Shown in pieces: positions 42,848 to 53,600 of a DNA stretch of 64,000 bases. This stretch comes from Saccharomycopsis crataegensis. Taxonomy: Eukaryota; Ascomycota; Saccharomycetes; Ascoideales; Saccharomycopsidaceae. Position numbers and translations under genes: made by a program. The DNA lies in the NCBI RefSeq assembly GCF_037102585.1, contig NW_027043837.1, positions 62,001 to 126,000 on the forward strand. Reading direction: 5' to 3'. Numbering within the stretch: the stretch's first letter is position 1; each line of letters begins with the position of its first letter. The notes beneath the pieces were generated by a model. The model saw only the letters and a program-made list of their open reading frames with translations, was not told where the DNA came from and ran no database searches.

Positions 42848-43204
42848 AATCTTAGTTTATTGAATATATTATTAAGTAGTTTATTTGAGTATTGTGCATG
42901 GGAAGAGCAAATTGTTATGTGAGATTTCGCGTCTTTTTTGTCTTTAACCGGGGTGTGAGAATTCTACAGGTCTACAAAGTACTTTAATATATATAAAGAC
43001 GAAACAAACGCACTCACGTATAATGACAAACACTTTAGATAATAAAGTTAAATATAAGGACAGTAGTAAGGACAAACAGCACGACACCTAGCAACCTTAA
43101 ACCAATAATGGCTGCAAATATAATCTTGATAGCAACGACTATAATATTTATTAGTGGAGATCTAATGATCTGGTTCGTAGTATATATGACCTACAGACCC
43201 CTTG
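42848..43204. other. Host spacer, nothing recognised
   Basis: About 360 bp upstream of the degraded gene, AT-rich, with a possible TATA-like ATATATAAAG near 42990. No tRNA or element found. A plus-strand frame at 43108-43332 runs into the dispersed repeat and is probably chance. Confidence 0.4.
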
Positions 43205-43405
43205 ATTGTAGGATCTCGAACTTGCGACAACAGAGCGCACTTTTATCAGAAGAAGTAATTATTGTACATAGGTGTCCGACGTTTTTCTTGTCGGAAAAAC
43301 ATTGCTCCGCCATAGTACACAAAATCACATAAAGTACCCTTAAGTTAAGTGGTAGACAAAATCAAACTATTAGAGCTTGCACTTTACTTAAAGCTACATT
43401 TCAAC
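43205..43405 (-). repeat. Inverted copy of the 190-bp dispersed repeat
   Basis: Minus strand from 43405: TGTTGAAATGTAGCTTTAAG, through CACTTAACTTAAGGGTAC, the TCCGAC/GTCGGA hairpin (near 43275-43297) and GTGCGCTCT, ending near GTTCGAGATC. About 90 percent like the second copy at 36105-36243 by eye, and it supplies the 3' part missing there. Confidence 0.7.
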
Positions 43406-43913
43406 ACGGGGGCATTTGAATATGATGACTAATGATTTGCACAAGCTTATTATGTAAATTCTTGCTAGAGTTCCCCGGAGCGGAAGTATGATCGTCCGTA
43501 GGTGCCGCATTGGAAGTGACGGATAAGTTATAGTTAGAGTTATCTCAGGACATTATGCAGTAATAATAATGAGTTGTTGCAAGTTAGATTGGGGGCTGAA
43601 TGGTTTGTGTGTCGTTTATTCCAGCTTGGGATTGAATAATATCAGAGTTTGTGATAAGACAAGTTTGGTCAAAATCGGATCCTCTCAACCGCGGCTCCCC
43701 TCCCACCAGTGGTAGGATATTATGCTTCAATATATAATTATTTAAATCTCTGAAGATCAATCTTCTTCAGTATCAGGATTATTCTGATTGGCTTATTGGT
43801 AGTCTCCATGTAACATTTGATGACTACACACAAACCAGCTCATAGGTGCTTACAAAAAAATTGGAGCTTTTAAATTTAAACACTCATGGTGTGTTAAAGA
43901 GATGAGTCTAGGT
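43406..43913. other. Host spacer, nothing recognised
   Basis: About 500 bp between the dispersed repeat and the tRNA-Gly gene. No frame over 60 codons, no repeat and no element edge found. Confidence 0.45.
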
Positions 43914-43918
43914 AAAAA
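43914..43918 (-). terminator. Pol III terminator after tRNA-Gly
   Basis: Five T on the minus strand, immediately downstream of the discriminator base. Confidence 0.7.
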
Positions 43919-43990
43919 TGCGCGAACCGGGAATCGAACCCGGCTCTGCTGCTTGGAAGGCAGCAATGCTAGCCACTACACCATTCGCGC
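43919..43990 (-). tRNA. tRNA-Gly(TCC)
   Basis: 72 nt: acceptor GCGCGAA/TTCGCGC, D-arm with TGGTGTAGTGGCTAGCA, anticodon stem GCTGC/GCAGC with loop CTTCCAA giving TCC, T-arm CCGGG/CCCGG with TTCGATT, discriminator A. A LARD-like LTR begins 13 bp upstream of its 5' end. Confidence 0.96.
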
Positions 43991-44003
43991 TCAATGATGT
44001 GTT

Positions 44004-44048
44004 TGTTACAATCAGTGTGCAAGGGCACACTAGATTCTGGAATCAAGT
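44004..44048 (-). mobile_element. LARD-like LTR, 3' end piece, 13 bp upstream of tRNA-Gly
   Basis: TGTTACAATCAGTGTGCAAG to CTGGAATCAAGTG is the reverse complement of the LTR end at 4613-4660. Here the 3' end of the LTR faces the tRNA (opposite orientation to the Gln and Thr cases). LINE3 begins right after it. Confidence 0.88.
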
Positions 44049-44091
44049 GACCAGAAATTATTGGAAAAAAAAAAAATTTTTTAAAACCAAC

Positions 44092-46620
44092 ATGTCAAGT
44101 CCTGATAGTTATAAGAAACAAAGTATTAATTACTCAACTGATCCTACAAATGATCCCCCAAAGTCCTTTACTAGAGATTCATCCCCCTCCGTGGCTGATA
44201 ATGTCGATATGTCTTCTCAAGGCGACCATCAAGGTCGTGACAACAAGAACGCTGAAATTCATGAAAACAGCGTCGAAAAACCACCGGAAAATGACGAAGA
44301 TGAATCTTTTGACGATGAAAGTTCCAATTATGGAAGCGATTATTCTTCAAATGATTCAAGGGATGAGGAAAACGCGGTAGAAAACCCAAATCTGCCCGCC
44401 GCAACCCAAATTTATTCTTCGATTGCTAATCAAATCGATCCTGCATTATTAGGTAATCAATCACCTAAGCACGCAACGGCCCCTCAACATGGAGAAGTTG
44501 AGGATGCGAACTTGGAACAAAAAAACACCAAAAAAAATGAAAAATCCTCCATAAACTCCGAAAAAAACGTAGAAAACTCCACTGAAAACCAATCTGAAAA
44601 AAAACAAAAAACCCAAAAAACCCAAAACGCCTTTATTAGTTCCACCTCCGCCCGTTCCTTCGCCTCCGTTGTCGCTTCTACTCTTGCCCCAGAAGAAATG
44701 GAAAATTCTTCTACGACCACGGTCAACCCCTTTAATGGGAGGAAAGAAATCGACAGGGAAAATGACCCTCTTTTCCGAAAATTCGCTAACGCGTTTTACT
44801 GGCCTTTCCTCATCAAGGACCTCAAGTTCTACTACAGGGAAGTGTTGGAGCACTTCATTGAATGCTACAACAATAATGATCATATTTATCAATCTACACT
44901 GTATAAAATCCGTCCAGATGATCCAGACAGAATGATGGAATATCATAATACTTTGTTCATTGTTGAGTACTTTAGCCAACAATCTAGAACAAAGATTGAC
45001 ATGGAAATGAAACGTCTTGCAGGTCTTACCACCAATGAAAAATTACAGCTCTTCAGACAAATTTACAAATTGAACCAAGGTAATTTGCATTTCAAAATCC
45101 CAAAACCATTGATGCAAGGAAGCTCCGCAGAAATCCAATTGGCTCTCATTAAATTCGCTTTGATGGACCTAGCTAATCAACAACAACAGCTCCTTGAATC
45201 TGGGAACATCGAGGAAACTGAACGTCATCAAAGAACAAAATTGGAGTATGATTTAAGACATTCCCAGGAAGTCATTTATATCAACTCTGATGAAAATGAA
45301 ATTGTCATTCCTGGAAGTTTTTTCCCTGATTTCCCTCTGCCAGACGACAAATTCAAAAAAAGAAAAATATCATTCATCAATCATATCAATGAGTTTTTAC
45401 AAATAAGCACTGAAACCACAACTTATAAACCCAAAATTGTGATTGACGAATATGTTGAACGTCATTTTATTGAAATCGAAGTCCAAACTAGTAACAGAGA
45501 TGCTTTAAACGACATATTGGAGTCCCACTTCCAACAACATAAGATCCCATACGATGCCTTTAATTTTGTTGATTTGCAAGCTTGCATAACATCTGACCCC
45601 TTCCAAAGAAATAGATTCTATGGTATGATAAACTTGGAAAAAGATACAGAACTACCAATTATCTCATCCAAGATTTTGAAAATCAAACTCTTGACCCATT
45701 GTTTCCACTGTACTAGCTGTGGTTCCAGGAAGCATACCAAGTTCTCTTGTCCTGAGCGGAACTGTATCATCTGTAAAAAACCAGGCCACATTGGACCAGA
45801 ATGCCCAATTAAACGTCATTCTAAGAAAACCAAGATCACCCCACAAAAAGAATCCCTGAATCAAAATGTTGCACATGAAGCAAATAGCTCCTTCAAAGTT
45901 GTTACTGGAAAGAAGAGAACCATTTTGAACAGAGACTCAAAACTACAACCAAACAGAAAGGACCGTTCCCAAAGACAAGTTCCAGATAAGCAGGTTGGGC
46001 AAAACCCATTCAATGTCTTAGCTGGAGATACTTCGGAATTGGATATTACGGAACCCGGCGTGGAAGCTGAAGGGAACAACACCAACCAGCCATCTCAAAA
46101 GACTGAGAAACCCCAAAAATCATCCACAAATACATCCCCATCATTTACCAGTTCCAATCCTACCCAACCAAGACATTCATCCCCAAAACCATTATCCCCA
46201 GTCTCATCCCCTTCAACCACAAAATCCAACACCATCTATTCTCAACATGACACCTCCCCAATTCTCGTGCCAAAAACTCCAGCCAAGGAACCCTCCTCCA
46301 CTCCTAACAAGAGTTCTCATAACCTGAGTTCTAAGACCCGGAGGACATCTCAAAATACAACTGTTCACCAGAGCAACCAAGACCTGGAACGGCTGACTAA
46401 GGGAAACCTGAAAGCCGACAAACATGATGGAGAACCGGTAAATTTACTGGCTTTCCTCGATGAACACTATTCAAGCAATGACGATGATGACTCAGATTAT
46501 GAACCAGATGATCACCAGAGTGATCACATTGAAATTGACTCCCTGGATAATCCGAATGATGATGATGATAATGACGATGATGAGCTGATATCAGATATCA
46601 GCATAAATGAATCCAATTAA
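44092..46620 (+). CDS. LINE3 ORF1 protein (two CCHC knuckles)
   Basis: 842 residues from MSSPDSYKKQS; the frame is also open upstream through the tRNA-Gly gene, which is not coding. Order: NYSTDPTNDPP (residues 13-23), acidic Asn/Asp/Ser region, SARSFASVVAS segment, charged helical middle (230-520), knuckles CTSCGSRKHTKFSC (about 538) and CIICKKPGHIGPEC (about 557), Ser/Pro/Thr-rich linker and an extreme Asp-rich tail. RNA-binding role by analogy with other LINE ORF1 proteins. ORF2 starts 2 nt after its stop. Looks intact. Confidence 0.92.
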   Translation: MSSPDSYKKQSINYSTDPTNDPPKSFTRDSSPSVADNVDMSSQGDHQGRDNKNAEIHENSVEKPPENDEDESFDDESSNYGSDYSSNDSRDEENAVENPNLPAATQIYSSIANQIDPALLGNQSPKHATAPQHGEVEDANLEQKNTKKNEKSSINSEKNVENSTENQSEKKQKTQKTQNAFISSTSARSFASVVASTLAPEEMENSSTTTVNPFNGRKEIDRENDPLFRKFANAFYWPFLIKDLKFYYREVLEHFIECYNNNDHIYQSTLYKIRPDDPDRMMEYHNTLFIVEYFSQQSRTKIDMEMKRLAGLTTNEKLQLFRQIYKLNQGNLHFKIPKPLMQGSSAEIQLALIKFALMDLANQQQQLLESGNIEETERHQRTKLEYDLRHSQEVIYINSDENEIVIPGSFFPDFPLPDDKFKKRKISFINHINEFLQISTETTTYKPKIVIDEYVERHFIEIEVQTSNRDALNDILESHFQQHKIPYDAFNFVDLQACITSDPFQRNRFYGMINLEKDTELPIISSKILKIKLLTHCFHCTSCGSRKHTKFSCPERNCIICKKPGHIGPECPIKRHSKKTKITPQKESLNQNVAHEANSSFKVVTGKKRTILNRDSKLQPNRKDRSQRQVPDKQVGQNPFNVLAGDTSELDITEPGVEAEGNNTNQPSQKTEKPQKSSTNTSPSFTSSNPTQPRHSSPKPLSPVSSPSTTKSNTIYSQHDTSPILVPKTPAKEPSSTPNKSSHNLSSKTRRTSQNTTVHQSNQDLERLTKGNLKADKHDGEPVNLLAFLDEHYSSNDDDDSDYEPDDHQSDHIEIDSLDNPNDDDDNDDDELISDISINESN

Positions 46621-46622
46621 TC

Positions 46623-49600
46623 ATGACTACCCATAAGAAATCCTTCAATCTAATATCTCAAAATATTCAGAGATATCATTTCACCTCCCAACATCACCTC
46701 TCCAAATACAACAAACAGCACATCCTTTTCTTTCAAGAACTTCCGAAAGACTGTGAGGCTTTGATCCGAAACTTCCATCAACATTCCTTTCATGTAAATA
46801 ATTCCCCTTACCCCCGAGCGGCTATACTATTGAGAAATATCCCCTCCATGGGCACGGTAATACTAAAAAATTTCATTTCCGATAAACTTGAGTCACATCT
46901 AACCGGATACCTTACTGATCTAGTAATATCTTGGAATGATGGCAAAACTCTATTATTATTGATAAACCTATACAACCCAACTGGACAACAAAAAGCCCAA
47001 TTGACTATTCATTCCCAGTTGCACCAGCTACTCGGTGAGTTGTTGGGCCATTTGGCTATCAAATACCCAAACTCACACATCGAAATAGTGGTTGGAGGAG
47101 ATTTCAACAATATCTTAGAAATTCCAAAATCAAAAAAAAATAAAAAAATTCTGAAACATCTAAAAAAACTAAACGATTTCATTGAATGCTTCAATCTCAA
47201 AGACGCTTTCTACCTCCTGCTGTCCAAAGGTCTCCCTTCCACTAACCGAGCCTCAAACGGTAAAAATCGTCGCTTAGATCGATTTTATATTTCTGAGGGT
47301 TTGTTGGAGAATACTGCTCTTAGCCAGACAAATACCCTTGGTACTATTTCCACACATGACGAAATTAGCATCAAATTTGCCCTCTCCTTTAATTTAGTGC
47401 AACTAGGACCAAAGCGTTTCAAATTGCACAACCAACTAATACCATTTATTGCTAACTCCAAGAAGTTATCACAATTGCCATCCATATCCCATTTGATTGC
47501 AGAGATCCGACTGTTAGCACCACTAACAAAAACGGCATTGAACTCTCTCCAACGCAGTGACCCATCTATTTTACCTGACCCTTATGAAAGATTGAACTCT
47601 GTTTTTAAACAGAACCCAAACACAAATCCAATTGATGCTTTTGTCATTTCTGGAGATAGGAAACTCACCGATATTCAAGATTTATTGGCCCATGCCACGT
47701 CCTATTACAAGGACATTTTTTCGGCTAAAGACTACCATGATCCGAATGCCATTCGCCAATACCTCCTAACGACGATCTCTTCCAGGAAACTAATGGCCCA
47801 CGAAGCTATACAGTTAGATAACCCAATTATCGAACTGGAGATCAAGGACGCAATATGGCAGGCAAACTCAAAGAGTGAGCCTGGTCCTGATGGAATCCCT
47901 TATACATTCTATAAGGAAGCCTGGGAAAACATTAAGCATATCCTCCTCCAAGAATTCAACACTATCCTTTCCGCTGGGTCAATCCCTATTGACTATAGTC
48001 TGGTTTTGATTACATTAATCCTCAAACCCAGGAAAAATAAAGAGTTTTTACCCAATTATAGGCCAATCTCATTAATTAACACTAATATGCGCATCCTCGC
48101 TATAGTGTTAAACAACCGATTACTCAAATTCATCCCTCAGCTTGTGGGTTCCGAACAAACTGGTTTCGTCCCAGGACGTACGTCCTTCGAGCAAATTGCT
48201 GCTTTCAAAGAAGTCTTCCACTCAATGAGACCAGACTCCAACCTTTTTCAATTGCTGCGCACCTCCAAAATCCTTGTGGCTGACTTTCAAAAGGCTTTTG
48301 ATAGTATCTCGCATGCATACCTAGACCACCTCTTCCAAATTCTAAACCTTGGTACAAATTTTCGCCGATTACTAATAAACATCTTGAAATCAGCAACTGC
48401 TTCCATAATGATCAACAACTTTCATGGTCCGCTATTTAAGTTAGCCTCGGGCACCTTACAGGGCAATCCAATAAGCCCCAGTATCTTTCTCTTGGCCATA
48501 CAACCTTTATTAGAAAATATTCAAACAAAAAATCATGGCATAAAATTAGAAGTCCGGAATGAATTGACCATTTCCATGCAACCACTGGGTAAAGACTTTG
48601 CCATCCAGAATCCCATGAACCCCGATATCCTGATAAAGGTCACAGCATTTGCTGATGATGTCACCATATTTGTAAAAGATGACACTGAATTATTCACCAC
48701 CCTCCAATACATCAAGGACTTTGAAAAATATTCAGGCAGTACCCTTAGCACCGATAAATCCAAGCTATACCATACAGCCGAATATCATCGCACCTTTGGA
48801 CCCTTGACAAAACTACCCTATGAACAGATCCCTGTCTTTACCTCCACTCCCTCAATAGTGTACTTGGGTATTCCACTAAACACACCACTACATCAAGATC
48901 AGGTATTGAAAAACATCAAATACAAATATTATCTCACACAAATGCACCATCTCAGCTTAGCGGAAAAGGTATTGGGGTACAATACTTACATTATCCCTAA
49001 ACTCTTATATCGTGCAATGCATCAGCCCCTTTCTAACTCTACCACCACTAAGATTGAGGAATCATTTCAACACCTTTGTCGCAGGATTGGCAGCCTATCC
49101 CTTTCCACCCTCAAAACTTCCACCCAGATGGGAGGATATGGAATGCTCGATCTCAAAAACCACTTCCTATATCGGTACGCACACGTCATATACCAACTAC
49201 TAACATCCCTGGAAAAATATTTATATCACCAAATCTTGAGATATAAAATCCAATACGCCATTAACACCCAAATCCAAGTGGAATCTCTACTTGATCAATA
49301 CCAAAAATCTCAACTCCATCCAGAATCTCACTTTCAAAGAATTGGAAGTATGATTGACAGAAACTCCATCCAAACACATATATGGTACTTTCCGTTACTT
49401 GGCTACCAACTCTCATATCCTGGCAGCTCCACCAAGAAAATTACCCTTTCTGACATTGTCAAAAGCAACATTTTCTCACTAGAAGAGAAAAAATACCTCA
49501 AATCATGGTCGATTTTATTTGATCTAGAGAACCAGGGAAAAACAAGGTATCACAGATGCAGAAGATTGAAGATTGAAGATTGAAGATATCCAGGACAATT

Positions 49601-50181
49601 TAGCAAAACCAGTACCAGAGAAATACAAGGCCCACCATCAAAAAATGTTCACTTTTGATTTTAAGAACGGCAGCAAACAGGAACAACTCAAACGAGACGT
49701 CTCCAAAGCATCAACAACATTGACCAAAATCACATACCCCCTGGAGCCACAACAAAGAAAATTTTGGAAACAGATTAACCAGATCAAAAGGTGGGTACCG
49801 GGTTCAATGGAGAACCTCCACCTCATGATGTTGGGGCTCACATTGTTCAAATCAACAAATTCCCGTTGCCATGTTTGTAATTTTCCTCCAGAAAATTGGA
49901 ACACCAACCCCAGGGATCCTGACCATATCAAGGAAGCCTACATCACCCATTACTACATAAATTGCACAGTATCAAGAAACTTATGGAAAATATTAAAAAT
50001 GGGAATATCTCAAACATGGGATAACATCATATTGCATCAACATCAGAAACAAACTATGATAAAATTGGATCGCTTCGCTTATTACATTGAAAAATATAAT
50101 AGGGTACGAAGGTCAAATAATGCAGATTGGACTAATCAATCAATGAAAACATTATTATATCTTATTACAGCGGTCTACTAA
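46623..50181 (+). pseudogene. LINE3 ORF2 (endonuclease, reverse transcriptase), frame slip at a short tandem repeat
   Basis: From MTTHKKSFNLISQNIQ. Endonuclease: FFQELPKDCE, GGDFNNI (about 159), STHDE (about 243). RT: SEPGPDGIPYTFYK, NYRPISLINTNMR, GFVPGRTSFEQ, ADFQKAFDSIS, LQGNPISPSIFLL, FADD (about 676). The first frame ends at 49583; the C-terminal 200 residues (AKPVPEKYKAH to the CHVC and HYYINC motifs) lie in the next frame from about 49573 to 50181. The slip coincides with a threefold AGATTGAAG repeat (49563-49590), so repeat expansion is the likely cause. Confidence 0.9.
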
Positions 50182-50205
50182 AAAATTAAAATAACCATAA
50201 AACAA

Positions 50206-50250
50206 AATAAAAATAAAAATAAAAATAATATTAAAAATAAAAATAAAAAT
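50206..50250 (+). repeat. TAAAAA simple repeat in the LINE3 3' UTR
   Basis: Repeated AAATAAAAATAAAAAT units, broken once by AATATT. Probably slippage within the A-rich UTR. Confidence 0.8.
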
Positions 50251-50262
50251 AGTCAATATCTT

Positions 50263-50356
50263 AAAGGGGGTTTTTAGTGAGTAGAAATCTCACACTGTTG
50301 AATATTAATTTAAAAAAATTGAAATTCTTCGTCTTTTGAAGATTTTCCTCCTCAAA
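50263..50356 (+). other. LINE3 3' UTR hairpin block shared with the SINE
   Basis: GGGGGTTTTTAGTGAG, loop TAGAAAT, CTCACAC, a spacer, then CTTTTGAAGATTTTCCTCC. The SINE at 3089-3169 has the same ends and the same stem with a different spacer. A shared 3' tail is the usual sign that a SINE is moved by that LINE. Confidence 0.7.
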
Positions 50357-50605
50357 ACCAAGAACAAGTTTATATAATTATATACTTATGAGATTTAATA
50401 TAAATCGAAATTATTGGAAAAAAAAAAAAAAAAAAAAAGGATTGATTTAGTATTACTCTCTGAAGAACCAGAGATCATATATATTGAAAACTTTTCATAA
50501 TCGACGACTATAATTATATACTAATGGTTATGAGCTTATGGTTATGAGCACGTGTATCATTGCCTATAACCAATAGCTCAAACCATACTACAACAATTCC
50601 CCCCG

Positions 50606-53600
50606 TCAAGATCTTCTATTCAAACTTTGAAAGGAACGACCCAACAACGGTTTTCTACAGATAGGAATACTAGAAGAACCATAGAAGTCCTTAATGGACT
50701 CATAGAGGTTCTTCTGTAAACCCAGTGGAACACTATCCACAAAAACATCAACCGGGACCGTAAAGCAATGACCAGGACGAGCCATCCGAAAGGTAACATC
50801 AAAAGACCTAGTGTCAGGATCATATCCTAAAATACCATTAACCTCAGAAGCTCTAGCTTTAAATTCATTAACAGTCCGGGGAAGATCAATAAAAGCAGCT
50901 TCAGGCACCGAATAAGGACGTAAAAACCTCGCATTAATCACCCTTGATTTAAGGTTTAATATCGGTAAATCAATTTCAAAACTATTCTTGTTAATAACCT
51001 TGACTACTTTAAAAGGACCAAAATACACATCAGTCACTTTTTTGTATCGAGTACTATTCGTGTACGCTTCGCGATGCACAAGCACGTACTGACCAACTGT
51101 ATAATCATCAAAGCTTGCTCCTGCATTGGCACTTATATTCATCCGGTGCTGATACAGGGATAATTGTTCTGAAACGGCCCAATGAATTGCCCTCAATCTC
51201 TTCCCCCACTCACTAATCAGGTGATGAGCAATATCAACAACTTGAGGTTCAGACAATTGAAGCAACGGTTGGCGACCAAAAACCGCTTGGAAAGGCGAAA
51301 TACCGGTAGCCGAATGAATAGATGAATTGATAGCAGTCTGAGCCACAGCCAAATAACTCAACCAATCACCTTTATTTTCAGAAACAAAAGTACGAAGGAG
51401 CTGTACTACCTTCTTGTTAGCGGCTTCTGCCACACCATTTCCACGAGGGTTGTTAGCAGCCGTGAGATGATACTTAAATCCCATAATCTTCGAAATATCC
51501 TTGGCAATGCTATTAGCCCAACGAATATCACGATCAGAACGAATAAAACACGGAATACCATAATACACAAATACATTATGGAACAACACCTTAGCAACAC
51601 CCATTGTATCAATCTGTTTGTTGCATCCAATAAAAATAGAAAATTTCGAAAAATCATCAACAACGGTAAGGATAGCATCACATCCTCCGCATTCCGGCAA
51701 TCCAGTAATCATATCAATCAGAATTCTTTGGAAAGTGAATCCTGGAGGATCAACAGCCATAATAGGATGGGAATGGTGTTGGCGTATTTTTGTTCTCAAA
51801 CAAGTATCACATCCACCAACTACTGCAGTGACAATCTTCATAAGATTTCGCATATAAAACTTAGAAGATAGCCCGAGGTATAATTGAGTTATCCCAGCAT
51901 GCATTCTGCCATGCTCATACTCAATTAACCTACGGGCCCGCAGCGCCCCAACAACCCGGCGCCACGGAGATTGATTGGTACGTCCAAACAATTTACCATC
52001 AATCAATTTAAAATTCTTCAAAATACCCTGACTCACATCGAGTCTATCACCATTAACATCTTCTTCATCAATTCTCGTTTCTGCGACATCGCTCGCATTA
52101 TCACTTGCTTTATTATCCTTGTCCTCAATTAACCTTAAACTGTTACTAATCTCCGCAAAATACTCATCCGATTCAATCGAAGCCTTGATTTCTGCTTCAG
52201 TTAAATTAACTGCAGGGATTACCGATTCCAAAGCCCCCACATAACGAGAGAGGTAATCAGCTAACTCATTTGTTGTACCCTTGACATATTCTAACACAAT
52301 ATCAAACTCAGCGAGTTTAGTAATCCATCTTTTAACCCTGTCATTTTCAGCTTCCTTATTTCCTTTAAGCAACACAGACAAGGATTGGTGATCAGTCTTT
52401 ACCACAATTCTATGACCAAATATCAAATGGGCCGTCTTGTCTAATAAGTAGACAACGGCTAAAAGTTCTTTATCTCTAATTGGATAATTCTTTTCGTGGA
52501 TTGAAAGGCTCCGCAGGTAATAACCAACAATTTGCAGCTCATCGGACCCAGGGATTAACTGTTTCAATACCCCCCCAATTGCAATTCCTGAAGCATCGGA
52601 CTCAATTACAAATACAGTAGCGGGATCGGTCGAAAGTGGAACACTTAGTACCTTGGTTTCCAACAAGGCTTGCTTCAAAGAAGCGAACCTTTTGGAAACT
52701 GTCTCCATATCCCATTCGAGATTTTTGGAGACAAATTGGTAAAGTTCAACCACTAAGTCCGAATAGCTGGCAACGAAATGACGGAAATAATTCGTGAATC
52801 CAAGAGTTTTCTGCAACTCCTTGGCATTCACAGGGGTCTTCAATTTCCGAATTACTTCCCTAGTATCATCAGGGATTTCAACTCCATCCGGACCAATTTC
52901 CCAACCAAGAAAGCGAACCTTAGAGCTCATAAAACTGCATTTCAGCCTTTTCAAAAACAACTTGTTCTCCCGACACACATCAAAAAACTGCTTGAGCAAA
53001 CCCAAATGCTCTTCCCTGTTTGGCGACGCCAAGAGAACATCATCAACATAATTACGGGCAGTTGAAAGGTGTGATATTTTCTTGGCTAAGTATGATTGTA
53101 GGTGTGAAGGGGCTGATGTGAGTCCGAAGGGTAATCTCAAGTACTCGTACTTGAGCCCTTCAAACTCAAAAGCCGTGAATCTACTAGAATTCTCATCGAG
53201 GGTAAGTTGATGAAAGCCTTTCGTTAAATCCACGGTTGAGAACACCTTATTGGCCAGAAAGATCTGGATCAATTCATCGTAACTGGGAAGGTTCTGATTA
53301 AACCTTTTCAATAAAAGGTTGATTTGACGAAAATCAATAACCAAACGAATCTCCCCAGTCTTCTTCTTGACAACTAGAAAAGGTGAAGAATAAGGCGAGT
53401 TAGAGGGTTGAATAAGTTTAGAATCAACCATACGCCTAATATGATTTCTAACCTCATGCAAAAGAGCAATCTTAACCTTCGGAATATACGGGGTCGTTGG
53501 AACTTCTTCCGACATCGGTTCAAGCCTGATATTATCTGCCCCCCGAGACTCAACAACTTGATTAATCCCAAGCTTCTCCGCAAAAATATCCGCATAATCA

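Larger units (their letters stand above)
44049..50438 (+). mobile_element. LINE3 (L1/Zorro-like), near full length
   Basis: A-rich 5' leader, ORF1, ORF2, 3' UTR (50182-50420) and poly(A) to 50438. It entered the LARD-like LTR at CTGGAATCAAGTG; the right flank is a gypsy LTR rather than the rest of that LTR, so no target duplication is seen and the right side was rearranged. The 5' leader repeats GAAATTATTGGAAAAAA, the same as the very 3' end (50407-50424), which may be a trace of an earlier copy at this site. Confidence 0.92.

Noticed and set aside
43108-43332. 74-codon ORF with a hydrophobic start
   Set aside because: Half of it lies in the inverted 190-bp repeat and no start context or homology is visible; probably chance.
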